Assembly: GCA_008360955.1 (NCBI GenBank)
Contig: LUCM01002974.1
Coordinates: 56,770 to 120,769, forward strand
Origin: Fasciolopsis buskii
Taxonomy: Eukaryota > Platyhelminthes > Trematoda > Plagiorchiida > Fasciolidae
Direction of reading: 5' to 3'
Length of the DNA: 64,000 nt
The position numbers and the translations under genes were made by a program. This document shows positions 48,236-58,874 of this stretch, piece after piece (the first letter of the stretch is position 1; every line of letters begins with the position of its first letter). The notes under the pieces are model-generated. The model did not search any database, was not told the origin of the DNA, and saw nothing but the letters and a program-made list of their open reading frames with translations.

Positions 48236-49306
48236 AACTAAAAGTTGCAACTGATGTGCCTTATGCTATATGGCAAAATATCACTTTTATGTTTTACTAG
48301 TCAGACTGCATAGTAAACTGCGGTGAGTGGCTACAGAATCATGGAGTTCATTCTTGCTCATGGCTCGATTCAGTCTATTTGTACCCTTAACCACTAGCCA
48401 GTAAACCTTCACCGGTTACTCGTGGTTTCTGTGGACACTGCATAGCACCGAATATTAGTTACTGGAAACCGTAAAACCATTATTCGGGAGGATTACAATG
48501 AAACGGGAGCATTTCAAAGGCATGTGTTCAGTCATATTGCCCAAGATTTTTAACCATCTCTTTGGAAGATCTTATTGACTCAAACCTGGCAACCAGAATT
48601 GGACTATTCTGATACGTCCACTGATCAAGTTTTTCATACCTATTCTCCAAGCCGTGGGGAGATCACCTTGATTCATCCTCCAACCATCATCTATTTCGAA
48701 GAACAGTTTATGGCATGCGTAATATTTGCGTAACTTTTTCGGTGGCTTCGAAAATTAACGTTAGTTTTAGCTCATGGTGAAGCATTTCATATCTTAGGAT
48801 ACGAAACCGAATTCAATCTCGGTCAGCTCACCGACGTCCCCGGAAGAGTGAAGTGTTTTCATCGTCTCAAATGTGTTCGTAGGCCTATCGTATATGATAT
48901 TAAAGGCTGAGAAAATTGTACGGTCAGTGGAATTTATATTCAGCGATAGGGCCACACGAACAGCAGATTGTTATCTCGGGTTTCGCAGCCTACATTGTTA
49001 ATTGGACTTGTAAACTCTGCGACATTAAACAAAAAAGAGAAGGATTAGTATACTTGGCAATTCAGTCGCGAGGAACACTCCAAGGGCGGATAGCGGTTTT
49101 TCGTGCGGAATAAACTGATAGAAAAAGGTGCCTGGTATGGTTGAAAGGAAACCTCAGTTTTAACAAGTTAATATGTATATAGTCGATTTTAGGGAGATCT
49201 CATTAGTCCATCGATTGCAGCAAATATTGGTGGACCACATAAATTATTCTAAGGATCGGTTCACCGTAATAGGTTACTTGCGCAGCAAGTGCTTCAACAT
49301 CCAGAG
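48236..49306. other. No gene recognised
   Basis: A B-box-like gactcaaacctggcaacc at about 48577 (minus) and ccgaattcaatctcgg near 48808 (plus) may be SINE scraps. No confident feature. Confidence 0.28.
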
Positions 49307-49320
49307 TATCGATTGTTCCG

Positions 49321-49438
49321 GTGATTGACCCAGTTGGCAAGCTTCTTTCCCAGAGCAATGCGATTGGTAACCAGATTGTAAATGTCAGGACCAAATGATG
49401 TAAGGAGTGTATCGAAAAATCGATGCGCCATGTATTGG
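49321..49438 (-). pseudogene. Possible N-terminal coding remnant inside the insertion
   Basis: On the minus strand, starting beside the inverted-repeat arm, one frame is open for about 40 codons: NQYMAHRFFDTLLTSFGPD then IYNLVTNRIALGKKLANWVN. The run ends at the target-site duplication at 49320. Codon choice and composition look protein-like, and the run starts just after the arm, where an element's open reading frame would be expected. I do not recognise the sequence with certainty. An alternative frame (beginning MLAQYIYQQRC) is also open over this region and further, so this is tentative. Confidence 0.25.
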
Positions 49439-49534
49439 TTTTAATTGTGAATGATATAATGTCAATAACACAGCGTTGTTGGTAGATGTACTGGGCCAAC
49501 ATTTCGTCTTTCTCAAGGCAAGTTGATTGTAAAA

Positions 49535-49580
49535 CTTGTCTTGAGAAAGACTACCCACGGTAGTCGAAACGTTGGCGCAC
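49535..49580 (+). ncRNA. Hammerhead-like motif in the right arm of the insertion
   Basis: In cttgagaaagactacccacg and gtagtcgaaacgttgg, a perfect 6-bp stem (gactac with gtagtc) is followed directly by GAAAC and a short palindrome acgt, then a T. This resembles helix II, GAAA, a tiny helix III and a cleavage site, as in hammerheads of Penelope-like elements. The CUGANGA side is not conserved (ttgagaaa). The left arm lacks the stem. Presented as a resemblance only. Confidence 0.28.
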
Positions 49581-49645
49581 TACATCTACCAACAACGCTG
49601 TTATTAACATTATATCATTCACAATTAAAAATATCGATTGTTCCG

Positions 49646-51781
49646 TTTACGTATGTCATTTCACCTATGTTGATATAAGTTCGGTTTATGTTTGTAAATT
49701 CAAAGCGTCCACATTGGTACATAAAGATTATTCTAACCAGTCTTAAACAGCGTCATTGACTGAGTGACCAACATTTTACCGTTGCACCATGACTTCCCAC
49801 CATCGTGGTCTGTAAACCCACACGGGAATCTTGGAGACAACGTAAAATATCTTGTGTAGTTTGTCTGTGTATATGCTAGGATCAGTACTGCTTGCTTTCT
49901 CTAATGAACACATTCTGGTCATACGAAAGAATTGTTGGTTTCATTTCAACTTGGGCAAGATCGCCGCAGGAATAAGACTAACCTCTTGGGTAGTTTAAAC
50001 ACTTCAACTATACGTTTTTATGAGACATTCCTACTGGTCGTCTGTTCCCCTCGTGATATTAGACGCCGGAAAAGTGGTGCATCCTCGACGAATGTTTTTT
50101 GTTCTTAGATTTTGAACAATGATTAGAAAAGTCAGCCACTTGAGAGAATATTTTATGGTAGCATAATTGGGCACTTCCCCCTCACCTGTCATCAGTACAG
50201 ATTTGAAATCTACGGGAAAAATGCACCGAATCAGTAGCGTCCATACACACTAGTGTTCGAGGCCACTCATGTGCTCATAACTTCTTAGAGGATGCATCTT
50301 AACTTTTTTATCGCGTACATGTGTCCATAACCATAATTGTAACATGTGCGCTTCTACACAAACAGCAATTCTTTTCCGACAATCATTGTAGAAAAAAACC
50401 ATCAGTGAAATTTACAATTATTTGCTAACCTTGAAGTAGTCAATTAAGGCCCCAATTTTCGCAACAATGTTGTCTTTCCCAAGAGAGAACAGTACTGTAA
50501 ACTTCAAGTGAAAGATGTAATATGCCTACTTGGAAAAGCAAGCTCACAGTTGACAAAGACTATGACTAACTGTTAACCACGAAGGATTGCACCAAGAAGT
50601 TTGAGCCACGGTGTGTCATTTGTATGTACAATGAAATATTGACTGAGGGAAACCGAAATTCCCTTGGTACAGAGTTCGTTTTTTCAGTCTGATAACTACG
50701 GTTCCGCCTATCACGCTTTAGCCGAGACAAAATAACAAAACGACTGGGAACCGATGCTAAATTATTTTCTGTTTGGCCTAAATTTTGAAGGGGCAGTACC
50801 AAAAGAGCAACGTTATCTTTTTAAATTTGCACAAACCGTTCTCCACCTTTAGTTCACATGACCTCTTCGTACGGATCATTGCGAACAAACCTGTTTCTTT
50901 ACTTAAAAATATGTTATTTTCGGTCTTCCTCCTGGAGGTCTGTGTATTGTTCCGTTAATGCAATGTCTTTACAAACCTTGCTGAGCTTAACTTATTCACT
51001 GTTCAGTCTAAGCAACTACCGGTCATAGTCACCAGTCACGTTAGAAAGAACAAGTCCACAAGCAATTTGGTGGGTACTTCGTTCACCAGAACACAGAATT
51101 GATAAGGCATTCATCTCTCGGCTAGGGTGTGACTGCTTCCTGGCCTCTGTGGTCGGCAAGCTATGAAACCACGACGTATCCAATAGTTTCAGTGGACTGT
51201 AAACAATTGTAATTCTTCAGCCGCTTCTCGTCACAATCAATTTGACATCAAGCTAATTTAAACCACAGTGCTTCCTGTAATTATCCAAACATACCGCATG
51301 GTACCTATCCTTCGATCATTACTCTTTAGCCTCGATAGTGGCCTTTAAGCATTGGTATACTTGTAAAATATCCCTCTGGGACGCGAACTTGTTTACGATG
51401 CTAAACGCTGCATATTTTGTAAGTATTAGAATCGCAGCAGACAGATGGAAATGGAGACCAGGTCATGTGGCCTCGTGATCCATGCATTATACTCAGCCTT
51501 GGTAATGAGCTTTATAAGCGTACCGACACACGAATTGTACTTTTATCAGGTCAACAAGTGATACTTTGAGATTTCCAAAATGCATTACAGGGCTTATTTG
51601 TGTAGTGTTTTGTCTTTCCGACGTCTCAGGACCTAGCATAACTCCAATCGAAGGGGAGTTAAGGAAGAAGCGTCCATTGTTTTTTTATGTCCGGCTTTAC
51701 GGGTGAGCAAGGAGGTCGCTACCGTTTATTTTGGTGAGCTGCCCCTGCTAACCTGGGGGGGGGTGTTCTGCCGTTAAATAA
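49646..51781. other. No gene recognised
   Basis: Unique-looking DNA. The minus frame 50566-50802 is unrecognised. A run of nine G residues lies at 51755-51763. The upstream part of the transposase relic may begin here in other frames, but I could not follow it. Confidence 0.3.
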
Positions 51782-52045
51782 CATCACGATCCTGCACCAT
51801 CTGATAACTTATTCGTCAAGGGAGACTCGACAGTACTGAAAACCCGACTTTGTCATGCCGGATGGCAATTCCGAGTATTCTTCAGTTCAGCTGTCTTCAT
51901 TTTTGATAATGCACCAATCCATAGAGGGGCTAATGAAGCTTATCTTGAAACAGGACATTCCTTTCGTCAATTGCCACCAAATGGTCTTTCCTTTAACTCA
52001 AAGGAAGCCTTCAGCGAATTAAAGTTAATTAACAATTGACTAGCG
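51782..52045 (+). pseudogene. DDE transposase relic (IS630/Tc1-type)
   Basis: An open run without an ATG, ending at a TGA near 52042, carries the C-terminal catalytic region of a DDE-type transposase: VFIFDNAPIHRGANEAY, then SFRQLPPNGLSFNSKEAF, then SELKLINN. Members of the IS630/Tc1/mariner DDE superfamily have a D-N-A-x-x-H motif (second catalytic aspartate) and, about 35 residues later, LPPYSPxLNPIE (third catalytic acid) followed by a helix such as FSxLK. Here DNAPIHR is intact. The LPPYSPFLNPIE segment is altered and one residue shorter (LPPNGLSFNSKE), so the copy is degraded. Transposases of this kind cut and paste their element at TA sites. The N-terminal part and the terminal inverted repeats were not found. 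Confidence 0.6.
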
Positions 52046-52084
52046 GAATGTCGACGTGAATTACGAAAAGGTTTTTTTATCTTT
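52046..52084. other. Spacer between transposase relic and SINE
   Basis: Short AT-rich junction containing a T-rich run that belongs to the 3' tail of the minus-strand SINE copy. Confidence 0.3.
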
Positions 52085-52230
52085 TACTTCATTTATTAAT
52101 GAAATAACAGGAAGGGACCCGTGGCCAGCAGAGCGCTGCCAAGTGGGGATGTTGACCGGAGGTGGGAGGACTGGAACCCGCGACCTTCACATCAAAACGC
52201 TACCGTCATAATCCGCTTGGCCACCGCCGG
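52085..52230 (-). repeat. tRNA-derived SINE, family 1, copy F (well preserved)
   Basis: Minus-orientation copy. On its own strand it reads gcggtggccaagcggatt, then a head ending in ggtcgcgggttccagtcc, then ccacctccggtcaacatcc, and ends with tttcattaataaatgaagt. Compared with copies A and G it lacks about 18 bases around gaaaatgatgtaca. It begins just after the transposase relic, which may have been its insertion site. Confidence 0.72.
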
Positions 52231-53475
52231 CTTGAAAGGACCGTGGTTTTTAGCCATCATTATCCTATGCTCTAGGCAACTTGTTAAATTGGATTGCGAA
52301 GCATCTCCTTTTTTAACTATGACGTCCTTTGTAAAAATCCATTTAGAGAACATTAGTCCGAGAAACTTGAACACTTTAAAGCCCTATTTTCTTGCTGTGC
52401 TTAGTAAAAGAATAGCTACTTGATTAGAGAGCACAGATTGTGCACTGAAATTCGCGGTCGATAGCTCAAGAGCCATGCTTTGGGACTAAGCGACCACACG
52501 AAGCATTATGATGGGAATTTATTTCACACGGTCAATTGGTTTTTATAGTCACAATGTTTTGCAAATTGTTGGATGTCTAAACAAAACCTATCCGACAGGT
52601 GACACTTTACTTTTTGAGTCTGCATTGCAAGGTCCAGTTATTCGGAATTTACCCACTAATATAGGTTAGTGGACTTAATGAATGAAACGTCAACTTCCCG
52701 AATTAAAAATGATTATGATTTTCCAGTTAGCACGACTGTCTTTCTCTATACATTATCCTTTAACTGTTCTAAATGAGCCTTGTTAAGCAGATCTCACCCA
52801 GGTTATCACACGTTGTGACATTTCAAAAACTCATCAACGTTCTTTTCATCCACATCCAGTTGAGCTTTTAATTCTCGCGATTTATATATATATATATATC
52901 AAATAAGAGGTTTTGTAACATTCCGTGCCTCTCGAATTTTTCATCCTCTCATTACGGCTCATAGTTCTTCTGTGCGAAAAGTACTACTCGATTATCGAAA
53001 CTGAAGGAAAGTTTATCTGAAGGGAGGTTTATCACCAGTTTTGAATTGAAAGGCCTGGTCCGGAATGCACCCGCACGCTAGGCACTGGGTTTCGGTGATC
53101 GACATACTGCTTTAAAACTCCTAAGCTATTCAGATCAGAGACCAAAAACTCCCAGGGATTATAGCTGAACCGGCAGTTGGGAAAGTAGTTTGGTGCTCCT
53201 TGACTAGGTGGAAAGATGTCTGAAGGATTTAGGCGGTAGGGGTCTACCAAACAGCCAGTTACAAATTGGCATTCGTGTATTCCCAGTGCGGTACAATAAG
53301 GACGCTTTCCAGACGAAAACCCAATACTTGAACATGCCTAATTATTCAGTGGCCCACGAGATAGCCTTATCCATAACTAACCTTTAGTTTGGTGGCCATC
53401 TCCTGTTCTCAGCCTGCAAAATTCTAACGCAGCGGAAATTTCTGTTCATCGGGAACTATCCAGTATGACTAAAAT
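52231..53475. other. No gene; short (TA)n
   Basis: A (TA)n run lies at 52883-52899. The minus frame 53032-53250 is unrecognised. Confidence 0.3.
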
Positions 53476-53635
53476 CCTTGGAGTCAGAGATAAAGTCCAG
53501 GTGTTTTGACTTGAAGGTCGCGGGTTCCAGTCCTCCAACCGCCGGTCAACTTCCCCACTTGGTAGTCCTCTGTCGGTCGCGGGCCCCTTCCTGGAAAATG
53601 ATGTACATTGTTATTTTCAATAATAAAGGAAGTAG
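53476..53635 (+). repeat. tRNA-derived SINE, family 1, copy G (well preserved)
   Basis: Plus-orientation copy with gaaggtcgcgggttccag (B box), caaccgccggtcaacttcc, ccacttggtagtcctctg, ccttcctggaaaatgatg and the tail aataataaaggaagt. The body and tail are the best representative of the family in the window, while its A-box end is degraded. Confidence 0.72.
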
Positions 53636-54234
53636 AAAGATTTTATAATATTGTTGATGTTTTTGTTTGCTTACAAAAGGTAACCAGCATAGATTATTTC
53701 TAGTAGCTCACCATTCAGAATTCTCACCAAAATGTGGGAATTCGCTAGTGAAGCTTTGAAATGGTCCAAACTGATTTTGTGTCTGTGCAGTTGATTGCAT
53801 TGGGGTGGCTTAATGATTTTGCGGTTTTCTTACACTTTTCTTTCACTTTAACAAGATAAGAGGGCATATGTTCCCGGTCAGTGGCACCCAGAACTTCATG
53901 TTTTGTATATATCACAAACGAGACTTGAATAGGCGCTGGTCTACACAATTCTTTTGATCCGAGAGCGGGCTACCTTCCTCTCCCTCCCAGGCTGTCTCGC
54001 ATTCAGTAACTGCAGTGTCCGAACGGTCCACATCTTATCCTATCCCCTTCAACGCACACAAAGGTTATCAGACCATAGACAATGAAAAATATAATAGACA
54101 ACTTTTACTAATCGCCTCTGACCTACCCCTCTGTCGGTGTTGGTGTGATTGTATTACCGACTATCTGTTGATATTTGTTGGAATGCTGTAGTGGGAGGTT
54201 GGTTTACAGAATGCGTAGATTACACCTATACCTA
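53636..54234. other. No gene recognised
   Basis: Unique-looking DNA. The minus frame 53745-53948 is unrecognised. Confidence 0.3.
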
Positions 54235-55500
54235 CACACACACACACACACGCACACACACATACACAAGCAGTACGCAAGACAGTCGGTGAAATTTCAC
54301 TTGGCGATGGATACCAATTTGTAAGTGCACATATCAGTTCTTCCTTTCATACACGTGTGCGTTTGTTTGCTCCGGAGACCGTGAAACAGGGTACTACTAG
54401 CCGATGTGAGTGCGTATCAAAATTCTCTAAAGCAGAGTCATCTTTAGATCTTTCCGTCCACCTTCGGTCATGACACCTTCAACTAGCCGTTAGGTTTGCT
54501 GTTATCCTAATACGTATGAAGGTCAGACATGCACCAGACACATCCTGAAAGAGTTTACAGTCTTTCCGGCGCGTGCAGTGTGAATTTGTCGTTGTGCTGT
54601 GCTATGATGTGCAATTTGTGCTACTTTATCATCCGTTCATCCACTGGTGCACCAATCGTACACACTTGCACACAAATGATAATGTACGGTTCAAGATAAT
54701 GTACGCCCTTTTTCGAGTACCTAAACGTCTTTGTAAATGAAGAACGCACATAAACACTTTGTGCATTCACATGAACGGTAAGTCTTAGTGCCCATCTGCT
54801 TCGCTTCATAAACACACATACACGGAGGCACGTGTTGGGTGTATGGTGTTGGGTGGAGAGGTAGACAGATAAAAGACAGACAGACATGCTCAATAAGTTT
54901 ATACGTAAATGCACTTAAAAGCAGTTAGAGATACTGACCGCTAGGGACATACACAGAAGTCCGTGGATGGAATAAGTTTGTCATTCGGCAATCGTTTGAT
55001 CTCACCGATTGAATACCGATCGTGATTTAAGAAAAAAATGTAAGCAAGAGACGAGGATGAAAATGGAAGATGCACCCGGTGGAATGGGTAGGGGTGATGA
55101 TATTTCCTTGAACATAAGGGTTTGGCTGAGCGGAGGGAATGGTGCTTACACGAAGAACGAAGGAGTGAGGATGAGATGAATCTGTAACACCCTAGAACCG
55201 TTACGGTCATAGTGAAATGTAGCACCTACACACAAGCAGAACCAGAATTTGCTATGGACCGCGGTCTATTTGAATGTCTGTGCAGTTAGGTCCAACCAAC
55301 TCCGTGTCTTATTGTTTTTAATCGTTTGTATGCGTGGACCTACGTGTCAGTCCTACAAATTGTCTGTCTGTCTTCCCGCATAACGAAGAGACGCTGACCT
55401 TTGAATGTGCCTTTGGTAATGGCCGCGGGCGAGAAATCATTTCGAACCGCTGCAGCGCCAGAATTTGTGCTTAGCTAACTTCAGTCCATCAATTTATGCC
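54235..55500. other. (CA)n tract and CG-richer patch
   Basis: A (CA)n tract at about 54235-54264 starts a stretch richer in CG and CA/TG words. A donor-like site (CCAATTT|GTAAGTG) lies at 54313. Minus frames 54621-54914 and 54941-55225 are open but have no recognised motif. Confidence 0.4.
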
Positions 55501-55822
55501 TGAGACGGTCTTTATGCACACCCACCACTTATTTGTTTATAGTTATATAAAAATTTCCAAGTCATTGCTTCACGACTGTCCTGGGATCTGAGTTAAGTTC
55601 TCGCCATAAATCCAGTCGGATTGGGACTTAGTATCTGCTTCTGCTTGGCAACTGTGGTAAAGAGATGTGATAATCGGTTTTACAAGTTCTGTGCTAATTA
55701 GGCCTCAATTAACCCAGGGTTTTAAGATCGGTCCTGAAATTTAAACCTGTTTGATATGTACATGTTTTCGTGAAAATAACAGCTGTTTTTTCGCTAGCGT
55801 AACGCAATTGGCCTTATCTATT
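55501..55822. other. No gene or repeat recognised
   Basis: Unique-looking DNA before the next SINE. Confidence 0.3.
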
Positions 55823-55970
55823 TTTTTATCACTATTAATGTAGTGAAAAAGCGCATCATTCTTCAGAACGGCGGTCCCGGCCACCGGAGAGGAAGTTGGG
55901 CGGCCGTTGAAGGACTCGAACCTAAGACCATGGGAATGAAATTCTGTGATGTTAACCGCTTGATATTCAC
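55823..55970 (-). repeat. tRNA-derived SINE, family 1, copy H (diverged)
   Basis: The plus strand shows the reversed order tail (atcactattaatgtagtg), body (cggccaccggagaggaag, ttgggcggccgttgaagg), B box (actcgaacctaagacc) and head (gatgttaaccgcttgat). Order and spacing match copies A and F; sequence is diverged. Confidence 0.55.
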
Positions 55971-56799
55971 CGACAGATCAATTGGTGAGAACGCGTGTTC
56001 AGTGAGTGGAACAGGACCAAAAAGAATCCCTCTCGGCGTCTTCTTTTGGTTGCGAAAAGTGAAATTGGATGTATACTTTCTCCGTTCTCGTTATGAACCT
56101 TGATGTTGCTCTTAAAAAGATGTACCGGTTTACCAAATAGCAGATTGCTTTGTGAGACATATGCCTCCTCTTACTCCGTCATAGCGGAAAGAAAGAAACG
56201 AAAATAACAACCAAGTGTTGTCTCGGTTTTTATTGGAGGACCGATCTAAAATGTGTTGAGCTATCGTCACAATTTTTGATAGGTTATAAGGTCCTCATCA
56301 TTTTCTTCTAATATTATTACGAAATGAGAGGATCATACATTATAGAAGTTTTCAGAGTTAAGGTTTCATCAATTAATCACCCTAGGATAATTTTAAGAGG
56401 AATGGGTTGGTTATTTTTTCCCCGGGATTTAACCAATTCTGTGTTTAACAAACATATGCCATGGACAAAAGGTGCGAGATAATGTCTCTTATCGAACTAC
56501 ATTTACCGCCATTACATAATGTTCTTTCGTATGCGATGTAAATGCAACTGAATTCTTGAACGACGCCCAAGGTCATGATTCATATGAACTCCCAGCTTCT
56601 CAATCCTCCCCCAAAACGAATTAATGGAATTTGAAAAGTTCCATAACAGGACAACAGCATTGAAAACGGAATATTTAATTTAATACACAAAACTACTTAG
56701 CGTGCTTTGTCCGCAGCAAGATTCCGCAAAATGCGCATTGCCGAATGGCGGACGCAGACAGCAAAAATGTATGTCACGGGAACATAACTATCATGAAAC
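55971..56799. other. No gene recognised
   Basis: AT-rich unique-looking DNA without a credible frame. Confidence 0.3.
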
Positions 56800-56935
56800 A
56801 AAGTACGCGAACGTCAAGGGTACAACGTTTCAACCCGAGGGCTACAAGTTTGAATCCTCCCACCGCCAGTCAATTTACCCTGAGAATGATATACTTTTTC
56901 ATTTCCTCAATAACGGGAAAGATAATGAAAATAAC
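56800..56935 (+). repeat. tRNA-derived SINE, family 1, copy I
   Basis: Plus-orientation copy with agggctacaagtttgaatcc (B-box region), tcccaccgccagtcaattt and a tail segment atttcctcaataacggg. The body between ccagtcaatttaccc and gagaatgatat is about 35 bases shorter than in copy G. Confidence 0.55.
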
Positions 56936-57907
56936 AATAGTAGTCAGTAAGAAAAGATAAAAGACAGTGCAAGTGTCAGGTGTTGAAAACATGCCCAGCG
57001 TTTTCAGTAAACAGCAGATGTCACCTGGATAGACGGATATCACCGTACAGTGTAGGTGGAACCCATTGTATTGTTGCTCCATATGGACATACTAGTCACA
57101 TCGATCTCTGCAATCAAGGAAAGCAAAAGAACGCGAATTTTCAGAAATTAAACGCAATGTTGCTGGCTGTGCATAAATGACTAACCATTTGCAGCTGCTT
57201 TCTTTTAGCTAAGCATTTTCACCAAAGCGCTATACTTCATCAATCTACATGAATTTTGATACTGTCGCTGGCATCGTGTTGGGACGCATCTGAGTGGATG
57301 CGATGAAAACATTTGAGCGAAAAAATTGCTCTAAATTAGCGAATGTGAATGTCAACGTTTTGGCTGCTCCTTCTTTGAGAGATTTTGTCGGTGGGTTAGA
57401 ACAGTTGGGAATACGTGGATGGTCTGGATCTTGGCGTGTCGGTTGCAAACTTTCCATCATTAGTCGGAATAGCATCCAGTGTGACGTGATCATCGCGATG
57501 ACAATGAAAAGTTTGCAACGCAAACGTCAAACTTAGCTACGAAAGCCCTACGGAAACCGTCAAACTGACCGACGACAAACACCACATTCCAAGGTCATCG
57601 AAAACTAATTATATTCCGTTCCGTCCCGGGCTCTGGATAAAAGTTGGGTTACATAAAAATCAGCGGTATTTAGGATGTTTTGATCTAAAACAAGCGTCAG
57701 CTGATAAATTGTTGATTGAGTGCGCATCGAATATCAGATAGACTGATTTCTACGCATTCCGTTTTCCCATTACTTTTTGAAGCCATGCCGTTCGGATGAA
57801 GGAGCCATGTTCTTTATACACGATTTGGATCTGATCATTGAAACATTCTCCCAAGAGGCGACATTCCGGAACAGCAAACAAATTTAATCGACCATTGGGT
57901 AGTTTAC
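56936..57907. other. No gene recognised
   Basis: Overlapping frames on both strands at about 57245-57536 are shadows of each other, and neither has a recognised motif. Confidence 0.3.
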
Positions 57908-57918
57908 ATATATATATG

Positions 57919-57953
<35 letters not shown>
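57908..57953. repeat. (TA)n microsatellite, interrupted
   Basis: TA repeats broken by two single-base changes (atgta, tacat), so the tract is itself nearly palindromic. Confidence 0.9.
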
Positions 57954-57954
<1 letters not shown>

Positions 57955-58038
57955 ATTCTTCTGTGAACTCTTCAACAACGAGCTTTCATGTACACACTGT
58001 TGACGTTACAAGTTAGATTCTGATTAGACATACCAATT

Positions 58039-58190
58039 CGAAGTGTACAAGTATAAGAGTGCTTAGCGAAAATGCGCCGGGTATGGCATACTTGATGAAT
58101 GACAATAACTTCGAAACTGGTCGTATGCTCCCGGGAAAATTCTGTTCACTGATCTAGGTCGTACTTACTATATATACACTAGAATTCTAT
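58039..58190 (+). ncRNA. Hammerhead-ribozyme-type repeat, copy 4 (best helix I)
   Basis: Helix I is perfect in two blocks: CCGGG (58077-58081) with CCCGG (58130-58134), and GCATAC (58086-58091) with GTATGC (58123-58128), separated by small asymmetric internal loops. The core reads TTGATGA (58092-58098), one change (C3 to T) from CUGAUGA. GAAA (58113-58116) is intact, followed by ctgg and the canonical cleavage triplet GTC (58120-58122). Helix II is degraded (atg opposite ttc). Loop-loop contacts in helix I are typical of natural hammerheads. The C3 change and broken helix II predict little or no activity. The flanks share gaagtgtacaagtat with copy 2. Confidence 0.62.
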
Positions 58191-58874
58191 TTATTATCGG
58201 TGAAGCAACGGATGACAATTTCGATATCCTAATAGTTCTTTGTCGATAAGTCAAAACTGAACGTAGAAGCGGTTGTTTGCATATTGACTATGAACAATAT
58301 TTGAGGAGTGAACAAAATTCAATTGGAAACTGCATTGCCAGTATTGCGACTGCAATCGCAGCGGTGGTTCTGCTATGACTTATTCAACGAACGGCATCCG
58401 CGTCCACTTGTGACGCTTGAAAGAGATTCTGGTCAAACTAACCTTGCAGGGTGTGCCTCATGTATATGCTTGATTAGCCAAGTTAATGTTCAGTAAATAA
58501 ACCTGCTGAGTAGCTATAAGCACAAAACCGACCACCTATTCCAGGGAAAAACCTATCTATCAATTCGATGATTTTGTAATTTAGTGGTAATGGCAGCTCA
58601 AACTGCTGATTCCCATGAACATCTGGTCTTCAGGCACTACGAATTATCATGGCCAAAAGTTTTCAAGCAATGTATCTCAGGAGAATGCTTGCCCAGCATC
58701 AAGCTCTAACTTAGGAACGATTGCAATTCTTTCACAAATTTCTCAGTAAGTCCCAAGCAGAGGCCACTGATCAACCATGCACAGGTAAGAATGGTAGAAA
58801 AACAGAATGGTAAGCGTACCGTATGGGTGCCAGTAGAGACCACCGGCAGCCGTTGGAACATGCGTGAAAGTATA
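58191..58874. other. No confident gene
   Basis: A strong donor-like CACAG|GTAAGAA at 58785 follows a 70-base open run with an acceptor-like ctctaacttag at 58714. It is short and unsupported, so it is not called. A frame at 58308-58496 is unrecognised. Confidence 0.25.

Larger units (their letters stand above)
49307..49645. mobile_element. 311-bp insertion with inverted repeat and 14-bp TSD (Penelope-like?)
   Basis: The 14-mer tatcgattgttccg occurs at 49307-49320 and again at 49632-49645, as expected of a target-site duplication. The DNA between contains a large inverted repeat: left arm about 49439-49524 and right arm about 49533-49631, separated by a short loop. The arms match closely except that the left arm lacks about 14 bases present in the right arm (tacccacggtagtc). 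Read leftward from the left arm, the DNA continues into a 40-codon open run, and the insertion stops at the duplication. A retroelement inserted with a 5' inversion would give this layout. Penelope-like elements, which carry terminal repeats with hammerhead motifs, are the suggested type, by inference. Confidence 0.55.

Noticed and set aside
58715..58784. 70-base candidate exon with CACAG|GTAAGAA donor
   Set aside because: Too short to support. Similar donor-linked runs at 14085, 27740, 28592, 40251, 43554 and 61389 were set aside for the same reason.
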